A DNA stretch of 64,000 nucleotides from Profftia tarda (GTDB lineage Bacteria; Pseudomonadota; Gammaproteobacteria; Enterobacterales; Enterobacteriaceae), in contig NZ_LR890047.1 in the NCBI RefSeq assembly GCF_904848675.1, forward strand, positions 1-64,000. Direction: 5' to 3'. The notes under the pieces were generated by a model that was given only the letters and a program-made list of their open reading frames with translations, was not told the origin of the DNA and made no database searches. Below are positions 18,849-29,616 of this stretch, piece by piece. The number at the start of each line of letters is the position of its first letter. Position 1 is the first letter of the stretch. Both the position numbers and the translations under genes were made by a program.

Positions 18849-21800
18849 ACATTTTATTTCTAGAAATAATTATCTTTTGTAAGATGATTATCATATTGAA
18901 GAAAGATTTGGATACATTATTTTACATTAAAAAGATATACTTAATATAGATATTAATTGCAAGAACTCTCAAAACGATACTGACTTTCTATACACATTCT
19001 TCTGGAGGTTAAATTTCGATATGTAGTAGAGATTATGTTATTAAGAAATCTCCTAGGGATATATCATAGAATTATTTTCATAAATAATTAGTATGATTAA
19101 TACATAATACCTGTGTTATTACTTATATGATATATTTTTAAGATTATTATTCTTAAGGTAAATTAAGATCTATAACTATGCTGTTTTTAAGACAAACAGC
19201 ATTTTAAAAGCAGCAGTATAAAACAATAACACATTAAGTATTGATCGTGCACAACCATACTTAATATGTCTTTAAGAAGCTAACATCAAAGACAATATCG
19301 TATGATGATGAATAAACTTATTTTAGTAAAAAATATTCATAAATATTTTTATAATTATTTAAAACTATCTTCTTTGGTCGAATCATTGATTTTTAATATG
19401 TTCTATTATAATGACGTAGTCATACTATAAATTTTATATTATCTTAAAAAGATTATTATCTTAATCACTCAGTGCTGTATTAATAATTATTATTTTAATA
19501 TCCTTAGTTACGATTAAGTGCGATATAATATTAATTTATAACTATTATTTTTGAGTAAAATACATAAATAAAAATATTATTTTGCTTATTATTATTCTAA
19601 GACGAACATCGTTGCTCTCTTTAATGTACTAGAACACTACTATTATTTATATTTTTGTCTTTTATTGTGGTACATAGGTAGCTATTATTATATTTATACA
19701 AAAGTCTGCAGGATATATATATTGTATGTTTTTTATATCTGTATCTAAAAAATATTTTCCTATTACTTATTCTGATATTACGGCATATCACCCAGATTCT
19801 TTCCTTGGAAGACAATACAGAGTGGGTTGATCTTTTGCTCTCTTTACTGGATCAATATATTTATTACTAGAATAACACATAACTCTTGTCTGATCTTGCA
19901 ATCTAGGAATCCTAAAAAAACATACAATTTTTTAGCTAAATAAAAATTTCTAGATTAGAATATATAAATATCATATCTATTTAGATATAGCACAGTATAG
20001 AACTACATTATTTAGTGTCACTGTTTTTTAAAAGCAAGAACACAATAACATTATCACATTAAAGAAACTGAATATATCTTATATGAAAGCTAATGAGTGA
20101 TGCAGTTTTTAATGGATGCTATTTGCTCTAAATAATACTTTATAATGCTTATTAGCTGATATCATAGTTATGATTGCTTGATAGAATTTTGTATTTTATA
20201 GCGTTTTTATATTTTAAACTACAGTAGTACTACTTAATATAATTTTCGACAATGAGTTAATAAAATTATATATCATAATAATAGAAGAAATAGGTTAGTT
20301 CGTTTAAGTCTCTTTTCATATTTTATTATATTTTTTATGCATCTTTGATTAAAAAATAATTATTTATTATGAAAGATATTATCTCATTATGCTGAATTTA
20401 TAAAACTAGGGTTGCTATAATAACAGCAACGATATACGTTCTAACGCTCAGGATATGTAATATTTAGACGTTTCCTCAATTCTACTATAATCTATATTTT
20501 TATCTAAGATATGCAGTTAACTGTAATTCATTATCAATCATACTAACCATAGTATATTTTTTCGTGTATATTTTAACGTAACTTTTTTCACAATAGATTT
20601 AAATAAATATAGCAGATTTTATTTATTCACTTATCGAAAAAAGCTGTATGATTTTGAGGGCTGCAAATGCTATAGGCAATATTAATACGTTTTGCGCACA
20701 CCTAAAATAATAAAAATAGTAATAACTTATTCAAGAATTGGATGATAAATACTATGATATTATTTGTATTTGTTACATATTAATTTTCTGGTAAAAATTT
20801 TTTGATAGTTGAAATTCCTAACATATTTTAGAATTTTTGCAGAGATTGTATTATCTATATTTAAAATGACCTTATGCTCCTAAGGATATATAAAGCTCTT
20901 TTCTTTCTTAAAGCTATATCCGTTATTTAATAATCTTGTCATGTCTTAACATAGAAATATTAGTTAGTTCGATTTTATGAATAAAAATTTATACTCTTAT
21001 TGCTAATAGTTATTATAATTCATTGCATAGCATTGTTTAGACTATGGTATTTATCTTGAAATATTTCCTCTCCATTATAAAACTTCCTCAGGAAGGGTAT
21101 TGTATTAGCCAATAAGAAATAACAGAGTACTTATTGCTTAAGTTATTCCAAAAACATTATGTTCATATTTTATAGTTTAGGCGTTCGTTATCAATGCAAT
21201 TTGTCAGATGCACATGAAGAATGATATAGTAAAATAAATAGTATTTGTTATAATAGAAAAGATATTTCTATACTTTACGGCTCTGGATTACCCAATATTG
21301 ACCTGCCGCTACCATGTGTGTATTGCTCAATTTTTAAAAGATATAAAAACACATACAATCTTGTATATGCAGATTATTCAAAGTTTTATTTATCAATGCT
21401 TTTTGCTTAGAATTTCTTAAAATACGCTATCATGTTTTATAACAGAACTTATTAGTTAAATGTAGAGTTTAATCGCACTAATTACATATCATTACAAGTC
21501 AAAATTATTACATGAAAAATAAATTTAAAAATAATTATGGTACACAAGAAATATATTAATAATAACATATAAGAAGTAATAAGCACTCCAATACAAAAAA
21601 TAAGATAGTATATGTATTAAAGCTTAGATTGTCACTATATTCTGGCAAATCAGGACCTGAGAGCGATACCAAAACGCTTAGTAAAATATATTTTTTATAT
21701 CCATAGATTAAATTATATAAATAATAATATATAATAAAAATATTAGAGGATTATAACTTTTAATATATATTTAGGAGATCATAAATGCATGATACATAGG

Positions 21801-22556
21801 TAGATGATAAAAATTATTCACAAGATAAACCTTTAATATGTTTGTATAAAATCTAGTAATTCAAGAACAAAGTTAATCGTTGCTTTTATTTTCTGTATAT
21901 TCAAATCAATATTATTGAATAATATAAGTTTATTATTGATTCATAGGTATGCCTTTTTAATCTTATAAAATATAATTTTAGTTAGAGAGTATTGCATTAG
22001 TGTATGTTACGTTATTAAAAATTTTAAATTTCATTCAGGAAAATAGTGACATTATGTCAAAACATAAATCATGTTCTTCTGGCAAGTTCTTGGTTATTAA
22101 AAACTTGATAAAATGTTTAAAATAATATGTCAATTTAAAATTGATATCATATAAAAGTATATAATATTAGTTAGATATTTTTATTAGGGCATAATATTAT
22201 CTTAGAAGAGCATATATATGATTAGTATTTTAGGTACTACTATAAAATATTGATTTTGTATAAAATGATTTAGGGTTAACTATTTTAGAGCTGGATCTAT
22301 CAACTAATTATAGAAATATACCAACTTTTAATCATTTAATCTTACTAAAATATTTTCTTAATGAATTATCAGTAATAATAAAACGTTTAATAAAGAACCA
22401 GCATGTCTTTCTCAGAGAGATCACTAGAAGATTCTTTGTAGAGCAGGCAGTATAATTCACCTATACTTTTAAAGGTAGATTTTATTTATTTGGAAACAAT
22501 AAAAATATAAAATCCTTAGCTAAGAGACGAGTTCCTGCAGTGTGTAAACGCTAGAG
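18849..22556. other. 3.7-kb gene-free region between hcaT and ftsY
   Basis: This AT-rich stretch has no supported gene. A small hairpin at 19178-19202 (9-base stem, 7-base loop, then TTTT) could be a weak terminator. A slightly GC-richer patch near 21290-21330 has a 43-codon open frame with no recognisable similarity. Confidence 0.55.
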
Positions 22557-23594
22557 GTGGTACTTAGATATCTATATTGCATTGGAGCAACTAAATTGCA
22601 TAACATAAATAAAGATAGTAATAAAGCAGACGTACTTTTTGTTGAGCAAGATAAAAAAGAATATTTAACAAAGAAAAGTTTTCTTGCCTCTTTAAAACAT
22701 AAACTTTGGAAAACAAAAAAAAATATAGGTAATGGACTTTTAGAATTATTATGCGAGAAAAAAATAGATGATAATTTCTTTAAAATATTAGAAGAACAAC
22801 TATTAATCGCAGATGTTGGTGCAGATACTACTAGTAAAATACTCAACTATATTAAAGAACATGCTAGTCGCATAGATCTAAAAACAACTGACTTCTTTTA
22901 CTGTAAGCTTAAAGAAAAAATGCTTAGCATGTTAACTATCGTTGAGCAACCATTAGAAGTGAGTAGATTTACACCATTCGTTATTTTAATGGTTGGTGTG
23001 AACGGAGCAGGAAAAACAACCACTATTGGTAAGTTAGCGCGTCAGTTTCAAGCTGCAGGAAAATCTGTTATGTTAGCTGCGGGGGATACGTTTCGCGCAG
23101 CAGCCATCGAGCAACTCCAAGCATGGGGTGCATGCAATAATATTCCGGTTATAGCACAGCATGTTGGTGCTGATTCTGCTTCAGTTATTTTTGATGCAAT
23201 TCAGGCAGCTAAGGCAAGAAAGATCTCCCTTTTACTAGCTGATACTGCTGGTCGCTTGCAAAATAAAGCACATTTAATAGAAGAGTTAAAAAAGATAGTG
23301 CGTGTAATAAAAAAAATAGATGTAGAAGCACCACATGAGATCATGCTAGTACTTGATGCAAGTACTGGGCAAAATTCTATTAACCAAGCTTCAATATTTC
23401 ATGAAGCAATTGGAATAACTGGTATTACTTTAACTAAGTTAGATGGGACTGCAAAAGGCGGTGTAATTTTTTCTGTTGCAGATAAGTTTCGTATTCCAAT
23501 GCGTTACATTGGAGTTGGTGAGGATGTAGAAGATTTAAGGCCATTTAAAGCTGATAATTTTATTCGGGAACTTTTTATGCCTGATAATTCATGA
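22557..23594 (+). CDS. ftsY: Signal recognition particle receptor FtsY (shortened N-terminal domain)
   Basis: FtsY is the membrane-associated GTPase that receives SRP-ribosome complexes for co-translational insertion. The reading frame has 345 residues against 497 in E. coli. The acidic A domain is largely gone, and the N and G domains are complete. G-domain motifs are GVNGAGKTTT, DTFRAAA, DTAGR and TKLDGTAKGG. The start is uncertain. The frame opens with GTG at 22557, but TTG at 22596 has a better-spaced GGAG upstream and would give 332 residues. In E. coli ftsY is followed by ftsE, ftsX and rpoH. Here rpoH follows after 1.76 kb without ftsE or ftsX. Confidence 0.95.
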   Translation: MVLRYLYCIGATKLHNINKDSNKADVLFVEQDKKEYLTKKSFLASLKHKLWKTKKNIGNGLLELLCEKKIDDNFFKILEEQLLIADVGADTTSKILNYIKEHASRIDLKTTDFFYCKLKEKMLSMLTIVEQPLEVSRFTPFVILMVGVNGAGKTTTIGKLARQFQAAGKSVMLAAGDTFRAAAIEQLQAWGACNNIPVIAQHVGADSASVIFDAIQAAKARKISLLLADTAGRLQNKAHLIEELKKIVRVIKKIDVEAPHEIMLVLDASTGQNSINQASIFHEAIGITGITLTKLDGTAKGGVIFSVADKFRIPMRYIGVGEDVEDLRPFKADNFIRELFMPDNS

Positions 23595-25351
23595 GATATT
23601 ATAATATATCGAATCAATATTCTATAGTTATTTCTTATCACTCCTTATATTTTAAGGTCAGATATAGTGTTTTATATTGATATTTAAATTTTAAATAGAG
23701 AACAGAGCTTAATTAAAATTGTATTACATCATCCATGAGCTTATAGCTAGGAAGTGCTAATCAAATAATCAAGCATATCTTAATTTTTGGGATTAAATAT
23801 CTTTTGTAAGATTTAAATCATCATTATATCTCAGAGCTTATATGCATGCTATCTATGAGATATCCGATATGCCGATGATATATTTATGTTGTATCTCTTT
23901 TATTCAAGATATTTTTAGTAAAAAATTTATTATTTTCCTCTAAAATGTGATGACTTTGAGTCGTTTTTATATTAAAAAATTACTCTTAGGTTCTATTTAA
24001 ATCTCAGATAGTATAGCGCTCAGATATTAGTTTTCTGTATTTATTGCTATAGTAATTATAGATTTTCATTGCAATCAAGATATTGACTTATTTATATTTT
24101 TTTACCGTCTATAATGCCTCGTATTTCTGTTATTTAATAGAGATAAGTATTAATAGTTTTTATTTGATATCGATGTAGCAAATTACTTCTTTATAAGAAT
24201 ATTTTAGATTTTTAATGTACTTGCTTTAACCAAATGTCTATGTATACTGTATAGTACAACCTTACGATGCTGATAGCTGTTTTGAATAATTTGATATGTT
24301 TATTTAGAAAAAGTTATACGCTATAGTAGCAATTATGAATTTTGCTAATATTGATTTTTATTTTCTATCCTAGTAAAATTGGGAAATTTAAACTTTCTTA
24401 TGCAAGAATTAAATAATACTTGCCATATAGTAATCTAATCTCTTATTAGACATTTTATTTAATAGGCAGAATAAGACAGATAAACTTTTATATTCGTTCA
24501 TTTTAGCTAAAGAAAATAAAAATATATAGTATTTTAATTTTGATCTTGCGAATAATTTTAATAGCTTAATATTCTTTAAGTCAAGTGTGTTCGAAGTATC
24601 TTATACAAGCTAAGATGTAATTAGCTGGTGTTATTATCCTATTTTAGGATAGAGGACTTAGAAGTTTATCTTTTAATAAAATAGCGCGAAAATATATTAA
24701 TGAATTTTATATGTCGTACGTATACTTTTGCCTACATAATGATTGATAAAATGTATTTTATGTTCTTAAAAAGAATGCCTTATGAGTTAATAGTTTCAAT
24801 TTTATGCAGACATTATTAATTTGATCAATATTCAAGATATAAAGTATTTACTGCCGCTTATTATTTTGTTTATAGGGCATATAATGATGCCTACCCTTGT
24901 TTTGCTTTATACAATATCTTATTAAATAAATTTAATAGAGTGGCTCGAGTGTCCTTTATTTCATTCTAGGGCTCATTTCTTACCTTCTATGCAAAATAAT
25001 ATGTAAATAATATATATTTTTTGATCTTTGCAATTCATAAAATATTTTTGCTGATTGATAATATATCAATTTAATATAAAAGTATTATCTTTATTATTAT
25101 TCTTTTGACTGCTTGAAATATTATGTGTCAATAGAATACGTATTTACAGGGCATATTTTTCATCTATTTCCTAAAATTATTAGTTTTAATGCATAATTGT
25201 ATATGATTATATATGGGAATATTTATTGTTAAGGGTGATTTTATGACTGAAAAGTACAGCATCTTATTTCTGAAATGTATAAATCAATGTTCATAGAATA
25301 GTTGCGGTATTCCCGCTATACTTATCAATATAAAATATTGAGAGGATGGAA
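23595..25351. other. Gap in the ancestral ftsE-ftsX position
   Basis: This 1.76-kb stretch between ftsY and rpoH corresponds in place, and nearly in size, to ftsE plus ftsX (about 1.7 kb of coding sequence in E. coli). I see no ABC-transporter motif or other convincing remnant, so both genes appear eroded beyond recognition. Confidence 0.55.
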
Positions 25352-26203
25352 ATGACCAGAGAGATTCAAGCTATAAGATTAATTCCTCAAGGTAGCCTGG
25401 AAGGCTATATGCGTGCTGTAAGCACTTATCCTATGCTCACAATGGAGGAAGAGAAAAAATTAGGCGAACGACTGCATTACACGGCTGATCTAGATGCAGC
25501 AAAACAGCTCATCCTATCTCACCTGCGCTTTGTAGTTCATGTGGCGCGCAACTATGCCGGATATGGCCTACCACAGGCTGATCTTATCCAGGAGGGCAAT
25601 ATTGGTCTAATGAAAGCAGTACGCCGTTTTAATCCAGAGATAGGCGTTCGACTTGTATCTTTTGCTGTTCATTGGATCAAAGCAGAAATACATGAATATG
25701 TGCTACGTAATTGGCGTATTGTAAAAGTTGCTACAACTAAGGCACAACGTAAGCTTTTTTTTAATTTGCGTAAAACAAAGCAGCGCTTGGGATGGTTTAA
25801 TCAAGATGAAGTAGAACTAGTTGCTCGTGAGCTTGGAGTTTCCGAGCAAGATGTAAGAGAAATGGAATCTCGCATGTCTGCTCAGGATATGGCTTTTGAT
25901 ATACTTAACGATGAGGATGATAGTTCTTCTACGGCACCGGCCTTATTCTTGCAGGATAAATTCTCTGATTTCGCTAATGATATAGAAGGTGATAACTGGG
26001 ATAACCACACTGCCGATCAGCTGAGTGTAGCGATGGAGTCCCTGGACGAACGTAGCAAACATATCATCCATGCGCGCTGGCTAGAAGATAATAATAAGTC
26101 AACCCTTCAGGACCTAGCTGAACAATACGGCGTATCTGCGGAGCGCGTTCGTCAACTTGAAAAGAATGCAATGAAAAAATTGCGTTGTGCAATTGAAAAT
26201 TAA
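25352..26203 (+). CDS. rpoH: Heat-shock sigma factor RpoH (sigma-32)
   Basis: RpoH directs RNA polymerase to heat-shock promoters. The protein has 283 residues; E. coli has 284. The start at 25352 (MTREIQAIRLIP) is preferred because the AGAGG site is six bases upstream; the in-frame ATG at 25346 would touch it. Region 2 (ADLIQEGNIGLMKAVRRFNP, then VSFAVHWIKAEIHEYVLRNWRIVK) is almost identical to E. coli. So are the RpoH box (QRKLFFNLRKTKQRLGWF) and region 4.2 (YGVSAERVRQLEKNAMKKLR). Its codons are GC-richer than its surroundings. It probably controls the two groESL promoters at 588-616 and 9426-9455. Confidence 0.98.
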   Translation: MTREIQAIRLIPQGSLEGYMRAVSTYPMLTMEEEKKLGERLHYTADLDAAKQLILSHLRFVVHVARNYAGYGLPQADLIQEGNIGLMKAVRRFNPEIGVRLVSFAVHWIKAEIHEYVLRNWRIVKVATTKAQRKLFFNLRKTKQRLGWFNQDEVELVARELGVSEQDVREMESRMSAQDMAFDILNDEDDSSSTAPALFLQDKFSDFANDIEGDNWDNHTADQLSVAMESLDERSKHIIHARWLEDNNKSTLQDLAEQYGVSAERVRQLEKNAMKKLRCAIEN

Positions 26204-26455
26204 TACTAATTTTTATTCTAGTATATTAAGCATCTTATGTTACAGAAATATTCTTTCTAGTATTGATACATTAATCGATATAATACATTATTAGATATCT
26301 GATTGATATGAGATATGAGTGATTAAATAATAAAGTTCTATATTTGTGGGAGATAATCTATAATTCTTTTGGATTTAAATATTTCTACAACTATAATTAA
26401 TTTTTTATGATCTTCAGTATTATTAAATGATAATTTCATTATTGGAGATAATATC

Positions 26456-27172
26456 ATGCGTCCAGCAGGAAGAAGTGCACAACAAATGCGTCCATTAAAA
26501 TTAACACGTAATTATACTAAATATGCTGAAGGCTCAGTCTTGGTGGAGCTTGGTTACACAAAAGTATTGTGTAATGCTACCGTCGAAGAAGGAGTGCCCC
26601 GCTTTTTAAGGAGTCATCGACAGGGTTGGGTAAATGCAGAATATGGAATGTTACCACGTTCTACCCATATTCGTATAACCCGCGAGGCAAGTAGGGGCAA
26701 ACAGAGTGGCCGTACTATGGAGATACAGCGCCTTATTGCTCGCTCTCTGCGTGCTGCTGTAGATTTGAGAAAAATGGGTGAATTTACAATTACTCTAGAT
26801 TGTGATGTGATTCAAGCAGATGGAGGAACTCGCACTGCATCTATTACAGGAGCCTGTGTTGCATTAGCTGATTGCTTGAATTACTTAGTTGTACGTGGTA
26901 AAATAAAAGATAACCCAATGAAGTGTATGGTTGGCGCAGTATCTGTTGGGGTTGTACATGGACAGGTTGTATGTGATCTGGAGTATTCAGAAGACTCTAT
27001 TGCAGAAACTGATATGAATATCGTTATGATGGAAGATGGTCGTATCATTGAATTGCAAGGTACTGCAGAAGGTGACCCATTTAGTCAGGAGCAACTAATA
27101 CAACTTCTAGCTATCGCTCGATCCAGTCTGAAAGAAATAGTACAAGCACAGAAAGCAGCGCTTGAAAATTAA
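26456..27172 (+). CDS. rph: Ribonuclease PH
   Basis: RNase PH is a phosphorolytic 3'-5' exoribonuclease that trims tRNA precursors. It has 238 residues, the full E. coli length, and begins MRPAGRSAQQMRPL after a GGAGA site. The catalytic-core segments RNYTKYAEGSVLVELG, EYGMLPRSTHIR, GRTMEIQRLIARSLRAAVD and DCDVIQADGGTRTASITGA are intact. In K-12 strains of E. coli rph is a frameshifted gene, but here the C-terminus is complete. It lies 252 bases after rpoH. The usual neighbour pyrE is not seen downstream. Confidence 0.97.
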   Translation: MRPAGRSAQQMRPLKLTRNYTKYAEGSVLVELGYTKVLCNATVEEGVPRFLRSHRQGWVNAEYGMLPRSTHIRITREASRGKQSGRTMEIQRLIARSLRAAVDLRKMGEFTITLDCDVIQADGGTRTASITGACVALADCLNYLVVRGKIKDNPMKCMVGAVSVGVVHGQVVCDLEYSEDSIAETDMNIVMMEDGRIIELQGTAEGDPFSQEQLIQLLAIARSSLKEIVQAQKAALEN

Positions 27173-27545
27173 TGATTTCATAATCTCGTTAAATATTTTT
27201 GGCATAAAAACACTTATCATGTTCAGTGAGTAACCCCCATCACGACAATATATGTTATGAACATGTATTGAGCAGTTATTCGAGTATTATCTACTGTTAA
27301 AATGAGTTTTTCTTATATTTATACGCTTCATCCAAAGTTTATTTATTTTATCTAAGATTATTTTAATTATATGTAATGACATCATCACATAAATCTTTAG
27401 TGCATCGAGGAATATCATTAAGACTTTATCATAACAGGATATACTCGGTATTCTTATTTTATTACTACTATCTTATTATATTGTAGCTATCTAACTATCT
27501 CAACTACTGAAATTAAAATTAATTCAATAAATATCCCATATTATA

Positions 27546-27668
27546 TAATAACTTAAATATCATATTATTTTAATATTAAATATATTAAATATGATGTTAT
27601 CATAAAGTTACTTACTAATTTTATAATTATGTAATTAAGATTAAAATAATATGATATTTAAGTTATTA
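27546..27668. repeat. Long perfect inverted repeat, 29-base arms
   Basis: The arms at 27546-27574 and 27640-27668 are exact reverse complements separated by 65 AT-rich bases. They are too long to be a chance match of ordinary kind, even at this composition. No transposase or transposon-end motif is present. Confidence 0.8.
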
Positions 27669-27682
27669 AGTATTTTAATACT

Positions 27683-27724
27683 GTATTAGTATTAGTATTA
27701 GTATTAGTATTAGTATTAGTATTA
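27683..27724. repeat. Tandem hexanucleotide repeat (GTATTA)x7
   Basis: Seven uninterrupted GTATTA units lie 15 bases after the right arm of the 29-base inverted repeat. This is a simple-sequence tract likely to vary in length by replication slippage. Confidence 0.9.
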
Positions 27725-28517
27725 TTTTATAATTAATTTTTAAAATAAAGATTCCTTATCTATGACTGTTAATAAAAAATTTTATATAAAAATATTTTTT
27801 ATATTTTATTTTTAAAATTTTTAAAATAAATAATATTTTTCATTGTTAGTTTATGTACCAAAATAATTATCCTAATTTTTGAAAATAGTAAATTCTATCT
27901 ATTACAATATTTTGCATATTTATATAATAAGATTATTAGAGGAAAATTAATAGCATAATATGATTTTTTATATTTTCTATAAGATCAACATAACCATCTG
28001 CATGGTAGTCTGTCTTTTATTTAATATAAGAAAGTAGTGAATAATATCAATCATAATGATTAGCATAATAATTATTTATAGTAATATCATTGCTTTTAAT
28101 AAATTTAAAAAGCACTATATAAAATATAGAAAAGATTATATTAATTTTTCTATTTTATCTATTGATAAAAAATATAAGCAAAGAAGCTTATATCTATTAT
28201 GTATTTGATTATGATTCTGTAATACAAATATTTTTGTAGCCATAGGTTGCCGCCATTTTAGCCTCCTCTTAAGAGATATTTTTGACTATTTGTGTGAAAG
28301 TATTATAAAATACCAGTGAGTAATTATGTAGTGCTAAGATATTTCCTAACCTATAATGATCTATTTTATATGGAATAAAAAAATCTTCTCTTTATGTAAT
28401 TAAATAATATCTCTTTTATTTTTGATTAATATAATTTTGGTGTATATCCTATTATTCTGAACTTCTATCATGATATTTGTAATCAATAAATAATAAATAG
28501 CAATAAACGGCAAAAAG

Positions 28518-29303
28518 ATGAATAGTAACAAAACCCTAGTTGTAAAACTAGGTACCAGTGTATTAACCGGAGGATCGTGCTGTCTTAATCGTTCTAATAT
28601 GGTGAAGTTAGTGAGTCAATTTGCTCAACAGCACTCGGCTGGACATCGCATTGTTATTGTAAGTTCCGGTGCTATTGCTGCTGGACGCCAAGACCTAGGA
28701 TATCCAAAATTGCCTCAAATAATATCTTCTAAACAATTGTTAGCTTCTGTAGGACAAATTGTTTTAATTAAATTATGGAAAGAATTATTTTCTTTTCATG
28801 GTATCCATATCGGGCAAATGCTGCTAACTCGTGCGGATTTAGAAAACGGTGAGAGCTTTCGTAATGCTCATGATACTCTATATGCATTAATGAAAAATCG
28901 TATTATTCCTATTATAAATGAAAATGATGCTATTGCTACTGCTGAAATTAAAGTTGGTGATAATGACAATCTTTCTGCGTTTGTAGCAATTTTAGCAAAG
29001 GCTCATAAATTATTGTTATTAACCGATCAGGATGGCTTATTGACTGCTGATCCAAGAAAGCATACAAATGCTGAACTGATACAAGAAGTGAAGAGGATTG
29101 ATGATAATTTACGTAGCATTGCAGGTAATACTATATCAGTATTAGGTACTGGCGGTATGACCACAAAATTGCAGGCTGCTGATATTGCATGTCGTAATGG
29201 TATAGATGTCATTATTGCAGCAGGTAGTAAACCGGACGTGATAAAAGATGTTATTAACAATGTTTCAGTTGGTACCTATTTCCATGCGATAAAAAAAATA
29301 TAA
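28518..29303 (+). CDS. proB: Glutamate 5-kinase without its C-terminal PUA domain
   Basis: ProB phosphorylates glutamate, the first step of proline synthesis, acting with ProA. This protein has 261 residues against 367 in E. coli. The amino-acid kinase domain is complete, with KLGTSVLTGG at the N-terminus, SSGAIAAGR, INENDAIATAEIKVGDNDNLSA, LLLTDQDGL and GTGGMTTKLQAADIA. It stops right after VGTYFHAIKKI, exactly where the kinase domain ends. The whole PUA domain is missing. The gap to proA (313 bases) equals the missing coding length. A published PUA-deleted E. coli enzyme remained active, so the gene may well function. The short palindrome AGTGTTAACACT follows the stop. Confidence 0.93.
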   Translation: MNSNKTLVVKLGTSVLTGGSCCLNRSNMVKLVSQFAQQHSAGHRIVIVSSGAIAAGRQDLGYPKLPQIISSKQLLASVGQIVLIKLWKELFSFHGIHIGQMLLTRADLENGESFRNAHDTLYALMKNRIIPIINENDAIATAEIKVGDNDNLSAFVAILAKAHKLLLLTDQDGLLTADPRKHTNAELIQEVKRIDDNLRSIAGNTISVLGTGGMTTKLQAADIACRNGIDVIIAAGSKPDVIKDVINNVSVGTYFHAIKKI

Positions 29304-29616
29304 AAACTTTAAAGTGTTAACACTCTTTTACGCTTCTTATACTTTACAGCAGAGTTATTCTAAATTTCGTTATCAATATTATAATAAAATAAATCAATGT
29401 GCTCCTGTACTCATATAATAAAGAATTAACTTCTATGATTACGCAATGTACATCTATGTTTTGGTAGTTTCTGAATGTGCTTATTAAAAACGCATGAAGT
29501 TTATATTATAATCAAGATGGCCTAAATGATTAAAATCAATCAGCTAATTTGAAATTTTCATTATAATAATTGTATCTTAACTGCGGATAGTCATGACATA
29601 ATAAAGGAAGGCTAAT
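29304..29616. other. proB-proA gap: site of the lost PUA-domain coding sequence
   Basis: In E. coli the two genes are only about a dozen bases apart. This 313-base spacer is close to the ~318 bases needed for the missing 106 codons of proB. I could not align its translation to the PUA domain with confidence. A GGAAGG ribosome binding site for proA lies at its end. Confidence 0.6.

Larger units (their letters stand above)
27173..28517. other. 1.3-kb gene-free region between rph and proB with inverted and tandem repeats
   Basis: No gene is supported. In E. coli pyrE follows rph, and I see no remnant of it. The region contains a 29-base perfect inverted repeat (27546-27668) and a hexanucleotide tandem repeat (27683-27724). 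Confidence 0.55.

Noticed and set aside
19621..19815. 64-codon minus-strand frame
   Set aside because: There is no recognisable domain and no ribosome binding site. The length is within chance expectation.
22557..22595. The first 13 codons of the ftsY frame
   Set aside because: They do not align with FtsY, and a better-placed ribosome binding site precedes the TTG at 22596. They were kept within the feature only because the start is unresolved.
27683..27724. Repeat array as a possible CRISPR
   Set aside because: It is a pure 6-base tandem repeat without spacers.
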